A stretch of 64,000 nucleotides of DNA, taken from assembly GCF_002177115.1 (NCBI RefSeq), contig NZ_MVAG01000024.1, positions 1-64,000 of the forward strand, given 5' to 3'. Source of the stretch: Chryseobacterium mucoviscidosis. GTDB lineage: Bacteria; Bacteroidota; Bacteroidia; Flavobacteriales; Weeksellaceae. Of the stretch, positions 15,760 to 23,159 are shown piece by piece. The notes under the pieces are model-generated. The model was given only the letters and a program-made list of their open reading frames with translations, was not told the origin of the DNA and made no database searches. Positions within the stretch are counted from its first letter, which is position 1. The number at the start of each line of letters is the position of its first letter. Both the position numbers and the translations under genes were made by a program.

Positions 15760-16173
15760 TTATTTTTTCTTAAGATTTATAAACATCTTTAATGTTAACT
15801 GTTCTTCTGTGAGATTTGAAATGATATAGTTTCCTTTTAAACTTACATTTGTGGTGAAATTGATATGAATGACAGAGTCTGAAATCTTTTCCCAACTTCC
15901 TTTTATCTTTTTAAATTTAAACTTCGGTTTTTTATCTTCTGAATAACAAATATTTTCAACCCAGTTGGCAATAACTTTTCCATCTTTACTAAGTCTAAAG
16001 TTTAATGTGTTCTTATCAGAATATTTGCTTTTTTCATAAACAGCATTTAGGTGTTCCGTATTCTTAAATTTCCATGTTTGAAATAAGTATGGATTATCGA
16101 CCGTATTTTGACTTTTAATCAAATTAAAAGGAAGTTGTGTTAGTAGAAAAATATAAACTGAAGTTTTCATCAC
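15760..16173 (-). CDS. Secreted protein of unknown function
   Basis: 137 residues. A signal peptide (about 1-22, ending IKSQ) precedes a mature part with the pattern NPYLFQTWKF, LNFRLSKDGKVIANWVENICY, KIKGSWEKISDSVIHINF. This resembles the small lipocalin-like or DUF-type beta barrels that Flavobacteria export in number. I do not recognise a specific family. It lies between the phosphoesterase gene and the divergent serine hydrolase gene, with no clear promoter match upstream. Confidence 0.6.
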   Translation of the reverse strand: MMKTSVYIFLLTQLPFNLIKSQNTVDNPYLFQTWKFKNTEHLNAVYEKSKYSDKNTLNFRLSKDGKVIANWVENICYSEDKKPKFKFKKIKGSWEKISDSVIHINFTTNVSLKGNYIISNLTEEQLTLKMFINLKKK

Positions 16174-16269
16174 AATAAAAAAGTATTTTAACCGAAAATA
16201 AAGAATCTTTTTTTGAATTGATGAATCTTTACATTTAAATTTGAAAAGAGTTTAAACCGCTTTATTTAC

Positions 16270-16277
16270 TACATTTG
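16270..16277 (+). promoter_or_regulatory. Putative -7 element of the serine hydrolase gene
   Basis: TACATTTG, a perfect TAnnTTTG, 13 bases before the start codon. A TTTG at 16240-16243 is a possible but wide -33 element (26-base spacer). Confidence 0.45.
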
Positions 16278-16290
16278 AAAAAAATTAAAA

Positions 16291-17835
16291 ATGAAGCAGA
16301 AACTTTCTTTTTTCCTTCTTCTTTTATCGGTTGGTATTGCGAATGCGCAGGTTGAAGAGAAAAAACTGGATGAATTGGTCCAGAACACTTTAAAAACTTT
16401 CGACGTTCCGGGAATGTCGGTTGGTGTCATCAAAGACGGAAAAGTAATTTATTCCAAAGGTTTTGGGGTACGTTCCTTAACTTCCAAACAACCGATGGAC
16501 GATACTACATTGGTCGGAATCGCCTCCAATTCCAAAGGTTTTACTTGTACTGCACTTGCCATTTTAGCAGACGAAGGAAAACTGAACTGGGACGATAGAG
16601 TTTCAAAATACATTCCTGAATTTCAGATGTACGATCCGTATGTTTCGCAGAATGTTACCATTAAAGATCTGGTAACACACAGAGCCGGATTAGGTTTGGG
16701 ACAGGGAGATTTGATGTTCTTTCCGGAAGGCGGAAATTTAACGGTAAACGACATCGTTCACAACGTAAGATATTTAAAGCCTGAAAATCCTTTCAGAACA
16801 AATTTAGACTACAATAACATCATGTTTATTGTAGCCGGAGAAGTAATCCACAGAGTTTCGGGATTAAGCTGGGCAGAATTTATCGAACAGCGCATTATGA
16901 AACCTGTAGGAATGACATCCAGTTTCGGAAGTTATAACAGAGCCAAAGCCGTTGCCAACAAAATTGACGCTCATGCACCGGTAGACGGAAAAGCCATCGC
17001 TGTTCCTCACGACTGGAACGAAACAGCCAACGCAGCCGGAGGAATTATGAGTAACATTAAAGACATGACCATCTGGGCAGAATTCCTGTTGAATAATTTC
17101 ACAACGAAAGACGGCAAAAAATTGGTTTCAGATAAAAATGTTCAGCAGTTGTGGAGTTTACAAATTCCGAGTAGTGTGGCGGCGAAAAATCCTTATGATA
17201 CCAGTTTCTATGGATACGGAATGGGTTGGTTTTTAAGCGATGTGAAAGGTCATAAACAAATTCAGCATACAGGAGGACTGATCGGAACGGTAACGCAGTT
17301 TACGCTGATTCCGGATATGAAGCTTGGAATTGTTGTTTTAACAAACCAGCAATCGGGAGCGGCTTTCAACACGATTACCAATACCGTGAAAGATTCTTAT
17401 CTGGGAATTGCAGACCGCAACTGGCTGAAAACCTACGGCGACCGGATGAAAAAAATGGAAGAAAGTTTTGATAAGCAGAAAAAAGAGGCTTTTGCAAAAT
17501 CTGAAACATTTAAAAAAGATAAAAATTTACAGCCAAAACCGGAGCAGTTTGTAGGAATGTACAACGACCAATGGTTTGGTGATGTGGAAATTGCGCAGCA
17601 GGGAAGTATCTACAGAATTTCCTGCAAAAGTTCTCCACGTTTAAAAGGTGAACTTCTTCCGTATTCCAATAATTCATTCATCATTAAATGGGACGACAGA
17701 AGCTACGATGCCGATGCTTATATTATTTTTGATTATGATGAAACCGGAAAAGCTCAATCTGCAAGATTAAAACCCATTTCAGATGTTACAGATTTCAGTT
17801 TTGATTTTGATGATCTGGATCTGAGACGAAAATAA
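16291..17835 (+). CDS. Secreted beta-lactamase-family serine hydrolase
   Basis: 514 residues. A signal peptide (1-20, ending ANAQ) is followed by a class C beta-lactamase/esterase-type domain at about 25-390 with its three motifs: the SxxK nucleophile site SNSK (S79-K82), YNN (in LDYNNIMFIVAGE) and HTGG (in KQIQHTGGLIG). The C-terminal part, about 410-514, is a separate beta-rich domain of the DUF3471 type found on such hydrolases. Members cleave esters, D-amino-acid peptides or cell-wall fragments, and few are true beta-lactamases. A terminator follows. Confidence 0.9.
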   Translation: MKQKLSFFLLLLSVGIANAQVEEKKLDELVQNTLKTFDVPGMSVGVIKDGKVIYSKGFGVRSLTSKQPMDDTTLVGIASNSKGFTCTALAILADEGKLNWDDRVSKYIPEFQMYDPYVSQNVTIKDLVTHRAGLGLGQGDLMFFPEGGNLTVNDIVHNVRYLKPENPFRTNLDYNNIMFIVAGEVIHRVSGLSWAEFIEQRIMKPVGMTSSFGSYNRAKAVANKIDAHAPVDGKAIAVPHDWNETANAAGGIMSNIKDMTIWAEFLLNNFTTKDGKKLVSDKNVQQLWSLQIPSSVAAKNPYDTSFYGYGMGWFLSDVKGHKQIQHTGGLIGTVTQFTLIPDMKLGIVVLTNQQSGAAFNTITNTVKDSYLGIADRNWLKTYGDRMKKMEESFDKQKKEAFAKSETFKKDKNLQPKPEQFVGMYNDQWFGDVEIAQQGSIYRISCKSSPRLKGELLPYSNNSFIIKWDDRSYDADAYIIFDYDETGKAQSARLKPISDVTDFSFDFDDLDLRRK

Positions 17836-17870
17836 TTCAGGAAAAATCATTCAATATGATTATCAATAGG

Positions 17871-17893
17871 GACGGGCTTTAGCCCGTCTTTTT
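17871..17893 (+). terminator. Intrinsic terminator after the serine hydrolase gene
   Basis: A perfect 7-bp GC-rich stem GACGGGC/GCCCGTC, a four-base loop and five T, 36 bases after the stop codon. Confidence 0.85.
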
Positions 17894-17973
17894 GTTTGAA
17901 GTGGAGAAAAAGGCTTTAGCAAAATTATTGATTAAGTTTATTTAGGCTTTTTTTATAAGGGTTCAAAAAGTTT

Positions 17974-18119
17974 TTAACACTTAAGTCACAGAAGATTAAA
18001 TAAAAAAAATGCGAATATTTTAGAACACATTAGTTTTTAAAAATCTTTGATTTTTATTCTTTTGAGGACTTTACATATTCTAATAACGCTTTAAAATCTT
18101 TTGCGACTTTTGTGGTTAA
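17974..18119. repeat. Long imperfect palindrome, copy 2 of 3
   Basis: The arms (TTAACACTTAAGTCACAGAA at the left and the complement of TTAACCACAAAAGTCGCAAA at the right) match imperfectly. The centre is a perfect hairpin AAAAATC-ttt-GATTTTT (18039-18055). It fills most of the 393-base gene-free gap between the serine hydrolase and histidine phosphatase genes. No coding frame is convincing. Confidence 0.45.
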
Positions 18120-18171
18120 ATTCACCATTCACAAATTTACTTTTCACCTACATTCTAAAACCACCCCGTCA

Positions 18172-18219
18172 AAAATTCTTTCGAATTTTCGCCACCCCTC
18201 CAGAGGAGGGGAATTTTTT
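18172..18219 (+). terminator. Double hairpin with T run (dispersed-repeat style)
   Basis: Two hairpins in series: AAAATTC-tttc-GAATTTT (18172-18189) and CCCCTCC-aga-GGAGGGG (18195-18211), the second followed by a T run. It reads as a plus-strand terminator but is far from any plus-strand gene end. The pair is more likely a dispersed repeat that may also terminate transcription. Confidence 0.5.
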
Positions 18220-18228
18220 ACAGACGAT

Positions 18229-18708
18229 TTATTTAATCTTTCCCGGATCGTAGAAAAACAGCAGTTTCTTTTTGGCTCCGTCGAATTCTGACCACGAATT
18301 GCAGTCGATCTCGAAACCGGCAACACCGCAGGTTGGAAAATGGAAAATATCTTCGGAAATGGAATTCGCAAAATTGGAAATTCCGTTGTTGTGAGAGAAA
18401 AAGGCAACCGATTCGTGGCTGTCGTCCAGATCGTAGATTACGGATTCGAAATTGCTTTCGGAAGGATTATAAAGTTTCTCATTCGTATTAATGCTGATCT
18501 GGTAAGCCTGGTTGAAAATTTTGCACGTATTCAGTGCGCGTACTGCGGGGCTCGATACAAAGTAATCGATCGCTACGTTATTGTTTTTCATGAATCGGGA
18601 CATATGCATTGCTTCTTCCAAACCCTTGTCTGCCAAAGGTCTGTCAAAGTCTTCCGTTTCTTCCGGCCAGTCACTTTTCGCATGTCTTACGAGGATGAGT
18701 TTCTTCAT
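18229..18708 (-). CDS. SixA-type histidine phosphatase
   Basis: 159 residues. The motif LVRHAKSDWPE (R8, H9) is the RHG/RHA phosphohistidine core of the branch 2 histidine phosphatases, and SSPAVRALNTCKIF and AFFSHNNGISNFANS supply the remaining active-site arginine and histidine. SixA removes phosphate from histidine residues in phosphorelay proteins such as NPr or ArcB in E. coli. Flavobacterial relatives have no defined partner. It is isolated, divergent from ruvX. Confidence 0.88.
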   Translation of the reverse strand: MKKLILVRHAKSDWPEETEDFDRPLADKGLEEAMHMSRFMKNNNVAIDYFVSSPAVRALNTCKIFNQAYQISINTNEKLYNPSESNFESVIYDLDDSHESVAFFSHNNGISNFANSISEDIFHFPTCGVAGFEIDCNSWSEFDGAKKKLLFFYDPGKIK

Positions 18709-18781
18709 AATTTTGTTTTTGAAGAATTAAAATTATAAAAAAATTAGCGGATTAAAACATTGATTTATAAAAAAAACTGTG

Positions 18782-18815
18782 TTTGGAATAAAATCATTAA
18801 AATTTACTAAATTTG
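18782..18815 (+). promoter_or_regulatory. Putative ruvX promoter (-33 and -7)
   Basis: TTTG at 18782-18785 and TAAATTTG at 18808-18815 with a 22-base spacer. The start codon is only 8 bases beyond, so the transcript would be leaderless or nearly so. Confidence 0.5.
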
Positions 18816-18822
18816 CAAACCT

Positions 18823-19239
18823 ATGGGACAAATCCTTGCAATAGACTACGGAAAGGCTCGTTGCGGCATCGCTGCAACGGATGATATGCAGATTATTGCG
18901 AGCGGTCTGGAGACGGTACAGACTTCATTAATTATTGATTTTCTGACGAAATATTTCGGTGAAAATCGGGTAGATGAAGTGGTAATCGGTCTTCCGACAG
19001 ATTTAAAGGGGAATATATCTGAAGTGGAAACAGATATTTTAAAATTCATTGAAGTTTTTCAGAAAGAATTTCCGATGATAAAAGTACACCGCTTCGATGA
19101 GAGATTTACCTCCAAAATGGCTTCGTTTTTTATTTCCCAAAGCGGAAAGAATAAAAAGAAAAGACAGGAAAAAGGATTAATAGATAAAGTAAGCGCAACC
19201 ATCATATTGCAGAATTTTTTAGAACAAAGAACAAGATGA
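18823..19239 (+). CDS. ruvX: Holliday junction resolvase-like protein RuvX/YqgF
   Basis: 138 residues, normal for the family. The RNase H-like core is visible as ILAIDYGKARCGIAATD with the first acidic residue at D8, then VVIGLPTDLKGNIS, and HRFDERFTSKMA, and the final IDKVSATIILQNFL carrying the last acidic residue. YqgF was predicted as a resolvase and is shown in E. coli to act in 16S rRNA 5'-end maturation. It overlaps the def start by four bases (ATGA), so the two are translationally coupled. Confidence 0.95.
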   Translation: MGQILAIDYGKARCGIAATDDMQIIASGLETVQTSLIIDFLTKYFGENRVDEVVIGLPTDLKGNISEVETDILKFIEVFQKEFPMIKVHRFDERFTSKMASFFISQSGKNKKKRQEKGLIDKVSATIILQNFLEQRTR

Positions 19240-19808
19240 TTTTACCGATAAGAGCCTTTGGTGACCCAGTTTTAAGAAAAGTAGGGAAGGATATAGACAA
19301 AGATTATCCCGAGCTACAGGAGTTGATAGGCAACATGTTCGAAACCATGTACAGCGCCAACGGAATTGGTTTGGCTGCTCCACAGATCGGACTGGATATC
19401 CGTCTTTTTGTGATCGACGTAAGTCCTTTGGCAGAAGATGAAGATTATGAGGATATTAAGGATGAACTGGCAGAATTCAAGAAAGTATTCATTAATGCCA
19501 GAATTCTTGAAGAATCCGGAGAAGAGTGGAAATTCAACGAGGGATGTCTTTCTATTCCGGATGTAAGAGAAGATGTAAAAAGAAAAGGAACCATCGTGAT
19601 CGAATATTATGACGAAAATTTTGTAAAACATACAGAAACTTTTTCCGATATTAGAGCCCGCGTAATTCAGCATGAGTACGATCACATAGAAGGAATTTTG
19701 TTTACAGACCATTTAAGCGCCTTGAAGAAGAAGCTTGTAAAAGGAAAACTGTCTAAAATTACTCAGGGTGATGTAAGCATCGGTTACAAGATGAGATTTC
19801 CAAAATAA
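19236..19808 (+). CDS. def: Peptide deformylase
   Basis: 190 residues. It removes the formyl group from the initiator methionine of new proteins using a bound ferrous ion or other metal. All three signatures are present: GIGLAAPQIG near residue 43, EGCLSIPDV near 103 with the metal-binding Cys, and QHEYDHIEG near 146 with the HExxH histidines. An acidic insertion (AEDEDYEDIKDELAEF) after the first motif is typical of Bacteroidota enzymes. It overlaps ruvX and is followed by a DUF5606 gene. Confidence 0.97.
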   Translation: MILPIRAFGDPVLRKVGKDIDKDYPELQELIGNMFETMYSANGIGLAAPQIGLDIRLFVIDVSPLAEDEDYEDIKDELAEFKKVFINARILEESGEEWKFNEGCLSIPDVREDVKRKGTIVIEYYDENFVKHTETFSDIRARVIQHEYDHIEGILFTDHLSALKKKLVKGKLSKITQGDVSIGYKMRFPK

Positions 19809-19885
19809 AGTTTGAATTAAAATAAAAAAAATATTAAATAGCAAAAGGCGGAATGCCGATTGCAGAATTTACAAAAAATAAAATT

Positions 19886-20446
19886 ATGCTGTTAGAAAAA
19901 ATAATTTCAATTTCAGGAAAACCAGGACTTTTCAAATTAGTTTCACAATTAAGAAACGGATTTATTATTGAAGACGTTACCACGAAGAAAAAAGTAAGCA
20001 TTGGAAACTCCAGTCAGGTAAGTTTGTTGGATAACATTGCGATGTTTACCTTTGATAAAGAAGTTCCGTTGTTCGAAGTTTTTGAAAATATTGCTAAAAA
20101 CTACGATTACAAAGAAGCGATCCACCATAAAGCAACAGATGCTGAACTGAAAGAATTCATGACGGCTTCTCTTCCGAACTACGATACCGAAAGAGTATAT
20201 GCTTCAGACATCAAAAAACTGGCGCAGTGGTACAACATCCTTCAGAAAGCGGGATACATTACGCCGGAAAGCTTCGTAAAAGCAGAGCCTGAAACATTGG
20301 AAGGTGAAGCAGCAACGGAAGACGTAAACGTAGAAAAAGAAGCGCCTAAAAAAGCGCCAAAAGCAGAAAAACCTGCAGCTCCAAAAGTAAAAGCAACTTC
20401 TGCTGCAAAATCTGCTCCTAAAAGCACCCACAGAAAGCAGGGATAA
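19886..20446 (+). CDS. DUF5606 domain protein
   Basis: 186 residues from the ATG at 19886, since the family begins at MLLEKIISISGKPGLFKLV. The first half (about 1-135) is a compact domain matching DUF5606, a Bacteroidota-only family of unknown function. The second half is a low-complexity Ala/Pro/Lys/Glu tail (KKAPKAEKPAAPKVKATSA), likely disordered and nucleic acid-binding by charge. It lies 77 bases after def on the same strand, and the order ruvX-def-DUF5606 is a recurrent neighbourhood. A terminator follows. Confidence 0.85.
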   Translation: MLLEKIISISGKPGLFKLVSQLRNGFIIEDVTTKKKVSIGNSSQVSLLDNIAMFTFDKEVPLFEVFENIAKNYDYKEAIHHKATDAELKEFMTASLPNYDTERVYASDIKKLAQWYNILQKAGYITPESFVKAEPETLEGEAATEDVNVEKEAPKKAPKAEKPAAPKVKATSAAKSAPKSTHRKQG

Positions 20447-20471
20447 TTCATTTACTTGAATTTAAAATATA

Positions 20472-20500
20472 AAACCTCGTCAGAAATGATGAGGTTTTTT
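20472..20500 (+). terminator. Intrinsic terminator after the DUF5606 gene
   Basis: An 11-bp stem AAACCTCGTCA/TGATGAGGTTT with one G-T wobble, a GAAA tetraloop and a T run. Confidence 0.8.
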
Positions 20501-20700
20501 TGTTGTTTGTGATGTAATGAAGAATATTTTATTAAAAATTCCGTATAAATACGGATTGCCGTAAACGTTGATAATTGCTTATTATTACATTTGTTTAATG
20601 ATTGCTATAAATATTTTTGAATTTCTTTATATTGTAGATTAATTCTTGCATTGTCTAATGTTAAAAGTATTAAGTATAATAAATATAAAAATCAATGACT

Positions 20701-21405
20701 ATGAAAAAAACAATTACTTTTTTAACTATTCTAATATCAATAATTACTATTCAGGCTCAAGAACAGATTAATTCATTGACTTATGATAATACTCAGGATA
20801 TAAATTTTTTCAATTCTGTTAAAAATGGAACTCAAATCAAGGAATATATTACCAATAATAAAAATAGTGTTAAAGTAGGTGATACCTTAATATTAGGTGC
20901 TCCTACCTCTCAAGAGATGAATACAAGAACTTATTCAGGCAGCTATGGTAATAGAGCAAGAGGAGGGATAGCACAATCACGAAGTACTTCAAAGAAAACC
21001 TACGAATTTATACAATTGGGTAGACCCGCTGGATTTGGAAGTATTATGTCTGCTATGAATGGTGATGCGCAAAACATGGCAGATAACAGTTTGAAGAATA
21101 CGAAAGTCATAGTGAATGAAATAAAAACATATCATAGAGGCAGTAAAAATAAACCATTATATGTAGTTATGATTTTAGGAGAAATAAATGGTAGAGCTTT
21201 TGGAATAAATAAATTTTTAAGTGTAATGGATACCGAATTGGGTATTGAGTCGGGAGAAATTCTTTTGAAAAACAGAAAAATGACAAGAGATGAAGCGATT
21301 GCAAAACTGAAAGAAGCAAAAGAACTATTAGAAATTGATATGATGAGCAAAGAAGAGTTTGAAGAATTAAAAAAAGAATTAGCCCCAATCGTTAATAACC
21401 AATAG
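20701..21405 (+). CDS. Secreted protein with C-terminal SHOCT-like segment
   Basis: 234 residues from the ATG at 20701 (another in-frame ATG lies six bases upstream). A signal peptide MKKTITFLTILISIITIQAQ leads to a mature domain of about 140 residues that I do not recognise, with VKVGDTLILGAPTSQ and FIQLGRPAGFGSIM. The end, AKLKEAKELLEIDMMSKEEFEELKKELAPIV, matches the pattern of the SHOCT oligomerisation motif. The gene is AT-rich, has a long leader with several promoter-like elements (for example TACATTTG at 20586), and opens an accessory stretch. Function unknown. Confidence 0.6.
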   Translation: MKKTITFLTILISIITIQAQEQINSLTYDNTQDINFFNSVKNGTQIKEYITNNKNSVKVGDTLILGAPTSQEMNTRTYSGSYGNRARGGIAQSRSTSKKTYEFIQLGRPAGFGSIMSAMNGDAQNMADNSLKNTKVIVNEIKTYHRGSKNKPLYVVMILGEINGRAFGINKFLSVMDTELGIESGEILLKNRKMTRDEAIAKLKEAKELLEIDMMSKEEFEELKKELAPIVNNQ

Positions 21406-21567
21406 TTCTATGATATGTTTTAGAAATATTTAGTAAAATTTTTTTTATTACAATTTTTGATTTTTATAAAAGTTTTTGCCACTGTTAGACTGTAATAAAT
21501 AATCATAGATAAATTAAGAATTATTTAATGTTGATTTAAATAAAATATAATATTAGATTGAATATAA

Positions 21568-21599
21568 AATCTCAAAAAACGATAAAAATTTTAACTAAT
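21568..21599 (+). repeat. Direct repeat upstream of the small acidic gene
   Basis: Begins AATCTCAAAAAACGATA. A similar copy (AATCTCACAAAACGATA) begins at 21912 downstream, so the small gene at 21635 lies between two direct repeats about 30 bases long. Confidence 0.4.
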
Positions 21600-21634
21600 T
21601 AAAACAAAATTTTCACATTAAAAACATAATTATA

Positions 21635-21871
21635 ATGAGTAATGATAGCATTTCAATTGGAAAAACTACTGATTCTTTTGAAGATCTTCAAATTTTAAGT
21701 AAAAAAGAGGCTGAAAAAATCTCAAAGACACTTGAGATTAGAGAAGGAGAAGAACTCAGATTTGGATTTTGGACTTCCGATTTTCCAGAATTAATTTGCG
21801 AAGCTTTGTTTCGCAAAAATGTAGAAGGTAACATAGAATTCGAACTAGATTTTGAACAAACAACATTATAA
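21635..21871 (+). CDS. Small acidic protein of unknown function
   Basis: 78 residues, strongly acidic, no signal peptide or membrane helix. It opens with a Ser/Thr-rich stretch (MSNDSISIGKTTDSFED), then a helix (KKEAEKISKTLEI), then beta-like segments (LRFGFWTSDFPELICEALF, GNIEFELDFEQ). No known family is recognised. The gene is flanked by direct repeats at 21568 and 21912, which may be duplicated regulatory sequence or the scar of a gene insertion. A terminator shared with the convergent XRE gene follows about 100 bases later. Confidence 0.5.
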   Translation: MSNDSISIGKTTDSFEDLQILSKKEAEKISKTLEIREGEELRFGFWTSDFPELICEALFRKNVEGNIEFELDFEQTTL

Positions 21872-21911
21872 GCAAAAATACTCTTCTAAAAAAACTATAT
21901 AGGAAATAAAT

Positions 21912-21943
21912 AATCTCACAAAACGATAGAATTTTATAACTGA
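21912..21943 (+). repeat. Direct repeat downstream of the small acidic gene
   Basis: Partner of the repeat at 21568, differing at a few positions and by a small insertion. Confidence 0.4.
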
Positions 21944-21973
21944 AATAATAAGTTTACATTATACATTAACCAA

Positions 21974-22000
21974 AAACTCCTGAAAACTCAGGAGTTTTTT
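21974..22000. terminator. Bidirectional terminator before the XRE gene
   Basis: A perfect 10-bp stem AAACTCCTGA/TCAGGAGTTT, a loop of four and a T run, between the plus-strand accessory genes and the minus-strand XRE gene. Confidence 0.8.
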
Positions 22001-22346
22001 ATTCAATCCCCTCAATCTCCACAACCTCACTTTCCATCACCTTTGTTCCGGTTTCGTTGTAAACCTGCTTTACGGTTACTTTAATTCGGTCGTGTTGCGG
22101 AGTGGGGAAATCCATTAGTTCGGAAATATTTTTGTAACCGAATGCTTTTGCCAGTAATGCAATATGGCGAGTGGAATATTTATGATTTTCTTTTATATTT
22201 TCAACATTACCAACAAAACTTCTCGCTAAGCCCATTTTTAGGCTTAATTTCTCTTGAGATAATCCTTTTTCAATTCTCAACTTTTTAATATGATTGATAA
22301 GATCATAGTCAAATTGAGTTGTTTCAAACACGAAAGTTTTGTCCAT
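21999..22346 (-). CDS. XRE-family helix-turn-helix regulator
   Basis: 115 residues. The N-terminal half holds an XRE/Cro-type DNA-binding domain, DLINHIKKLRIEKGLSQEKLSLKMGLARSFVGNVE, with the QEKLSLKMGLARSFVGN helix-turn-helix. The C-terminal half is an unassigned dimerisation or ligand region ending in an acidic tail (ESEVVEIEGIE). Its start is followed upstream by an inverted repeat TACACC-N8-GGTGTA and a divergent promoter, so it probably controls its own transcription and that of the plus-strand unit. It sits in an accessory region without an obvious partner protein. Confidence 0.85.
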   Translation of the reverse strand: MDKTFVFETTQFDYDLINHIKKLRIEKGLSQEKLSLKMGLARSFVGNVENIKENHKYSTRHIALLAKAFGYKNISELMDFPTPQHDRIKVTVKQVYNETGTKVMESEVVEIEGIE

Positions 22347-22358
22347 ATTAAAAAATAT

Positions 22359-22378
22359 TACACCTATATATTGGTGTA
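22359..22378. promoter_or_regulatory. Putative XRE operator
   Basis: A perfect inverted repeat TACACC-N8-GGTGTA, 13 bases upstream of the XRE start codon. It overlaps the ATTG that lies at -33 distance from the divergent TATATTTG. Confidence 0.5.
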
Positions 22379-22401
22379 TTAAAAATTTATTCTTATATTT
22401 G
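22370..22401 (+). promoter_or_regulatory. Divergent promoter facing the 22.4-23.2 kb region
   Basis: ATTG at 22370-22373 and TATATTTG at 22394-22401 with a 20-base spacer. The predicted transcript starts near 22407 and reads into a region with no convincing start codon. Confidence 0.5.
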
Positions 22402-22407
22402 TGTCAG

Positions 22408-22907
22408 CGAATTAGCAAAAGCCTCGAAAGACCAATTGAAAAGACGCATTCCGAGCCCACAACAAAAAGTACAGCACTTTTTCGTCGGTAAAAATGCGGT
22501 CTTTGGATAGGTTTCAGGTACAAATTTTCAAAATACACAGATGATGAAAAAGAAGATCTCAACCCTGCTGTTTTCAGCCCTTCCCGAATAAATGGAGTTC
22601 TGCTGCAAAACCAACAACAGCGCTACACCGAGACTGCCCGCAAACGCAGGAAGTCGGAGTACGGTTTTACCCAAAAACCTTTACCCTTCGAAATTCCTTT
22701 ACGGCAAAAGGAAAGCCGAAGTACGCTAAAAATCACCCTTAAAAGTACTGGCTTTCTTTTAATTTTCCAAATTATTTTCATCCCGAAAGGAATTTAAAAA
22801 ATGCAAAAGGTTTCTCTGCCAAAGATCGGGAAGCGCTGTTGTTCCATTTGGCAAACTTTTGCCATCAAAACAAACGGATTTTAGAATTTTTTAAAGGGCT
22901 TGTTTAA
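22408..22907 (+). pseudogene. Possible degraded gene or non-coding RNA region
   Basis: This stretch, with a higher GC content than the flanks, has no good gene. One frame runs from 22408 to 22797, interrupted by a single TAA at 22489-22491 and without any Met. A second frame, 22743-22907, encodes 54 coding-like residues (for example AKDREALLFHLANFCHQNK) but has no start codon. A one-base shift near 22741 would join the two. So it could be a decayed gene with a stop and a frameshift, or an untranslated RNA driven by the promoter at 22370. Low confidence in either. Confidence 0.25.
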
Positions 22908-22948
22908 GCTTTTTTATAAATAAAAATATTCTTGTTGGAAAACGCGAA

Positions 22949-23089
22949 GGCGCAAAGTTTTTTTATACATATCAAATATTTTAAGGCGCAAGAAAATCAA
23001 AGATTTTCTTTTATAATGTTGATGAAGAATTTTATCGCAGATAAAATCCTTGCGTCTTAAAGCATACTATTTTAAAACAACTTCGCGCC
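22949..23089. repeat. Long imperfect palindrome, copy 3 of 3
   Basis: The arms GGCGCAAAGTT and, on the right, the complement of GGCGCGAAGTT match 10 of 11. Inside are two perfect hairpins, AGAAAATC-aaa-GATTTTCT (22991-23009) and ATTTTATC-gca-GATAAAAT (23029-23047). It shares AAAGCATACT (23059-23068) with copy 1. It lies between the uncertain 22.4-22.9 kb region and the gene at 23160. Confidence 0.5.
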
Positions 23090-23096
23090 TTTTCGA

Positions 23097-23135
23097 AAAT
23101 CCAACCTGTTGAAATCCAATCTGTTAAAATCCAAA
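23097..23135 (+). repeat. Tandem 15-bp repeat before the gene at 23160
   Basis: Two full units and a partial one of AAATCCAAnCTGTTn (units at 23097, 23112 and 23127), within 65 bases of the start codon. Confidence 0.45.
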
Positions 23136-23159
23136 AAACGATAACCCAAAAACAGACTC

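Noticed and set aside
22592..22729. A 45-codon plus-strand frame with an ATG (MEFCCKTNNSATPRL...)
   Set aside because: Short and in a region where two other frames are more coding-like. No support as a real peptide gene.
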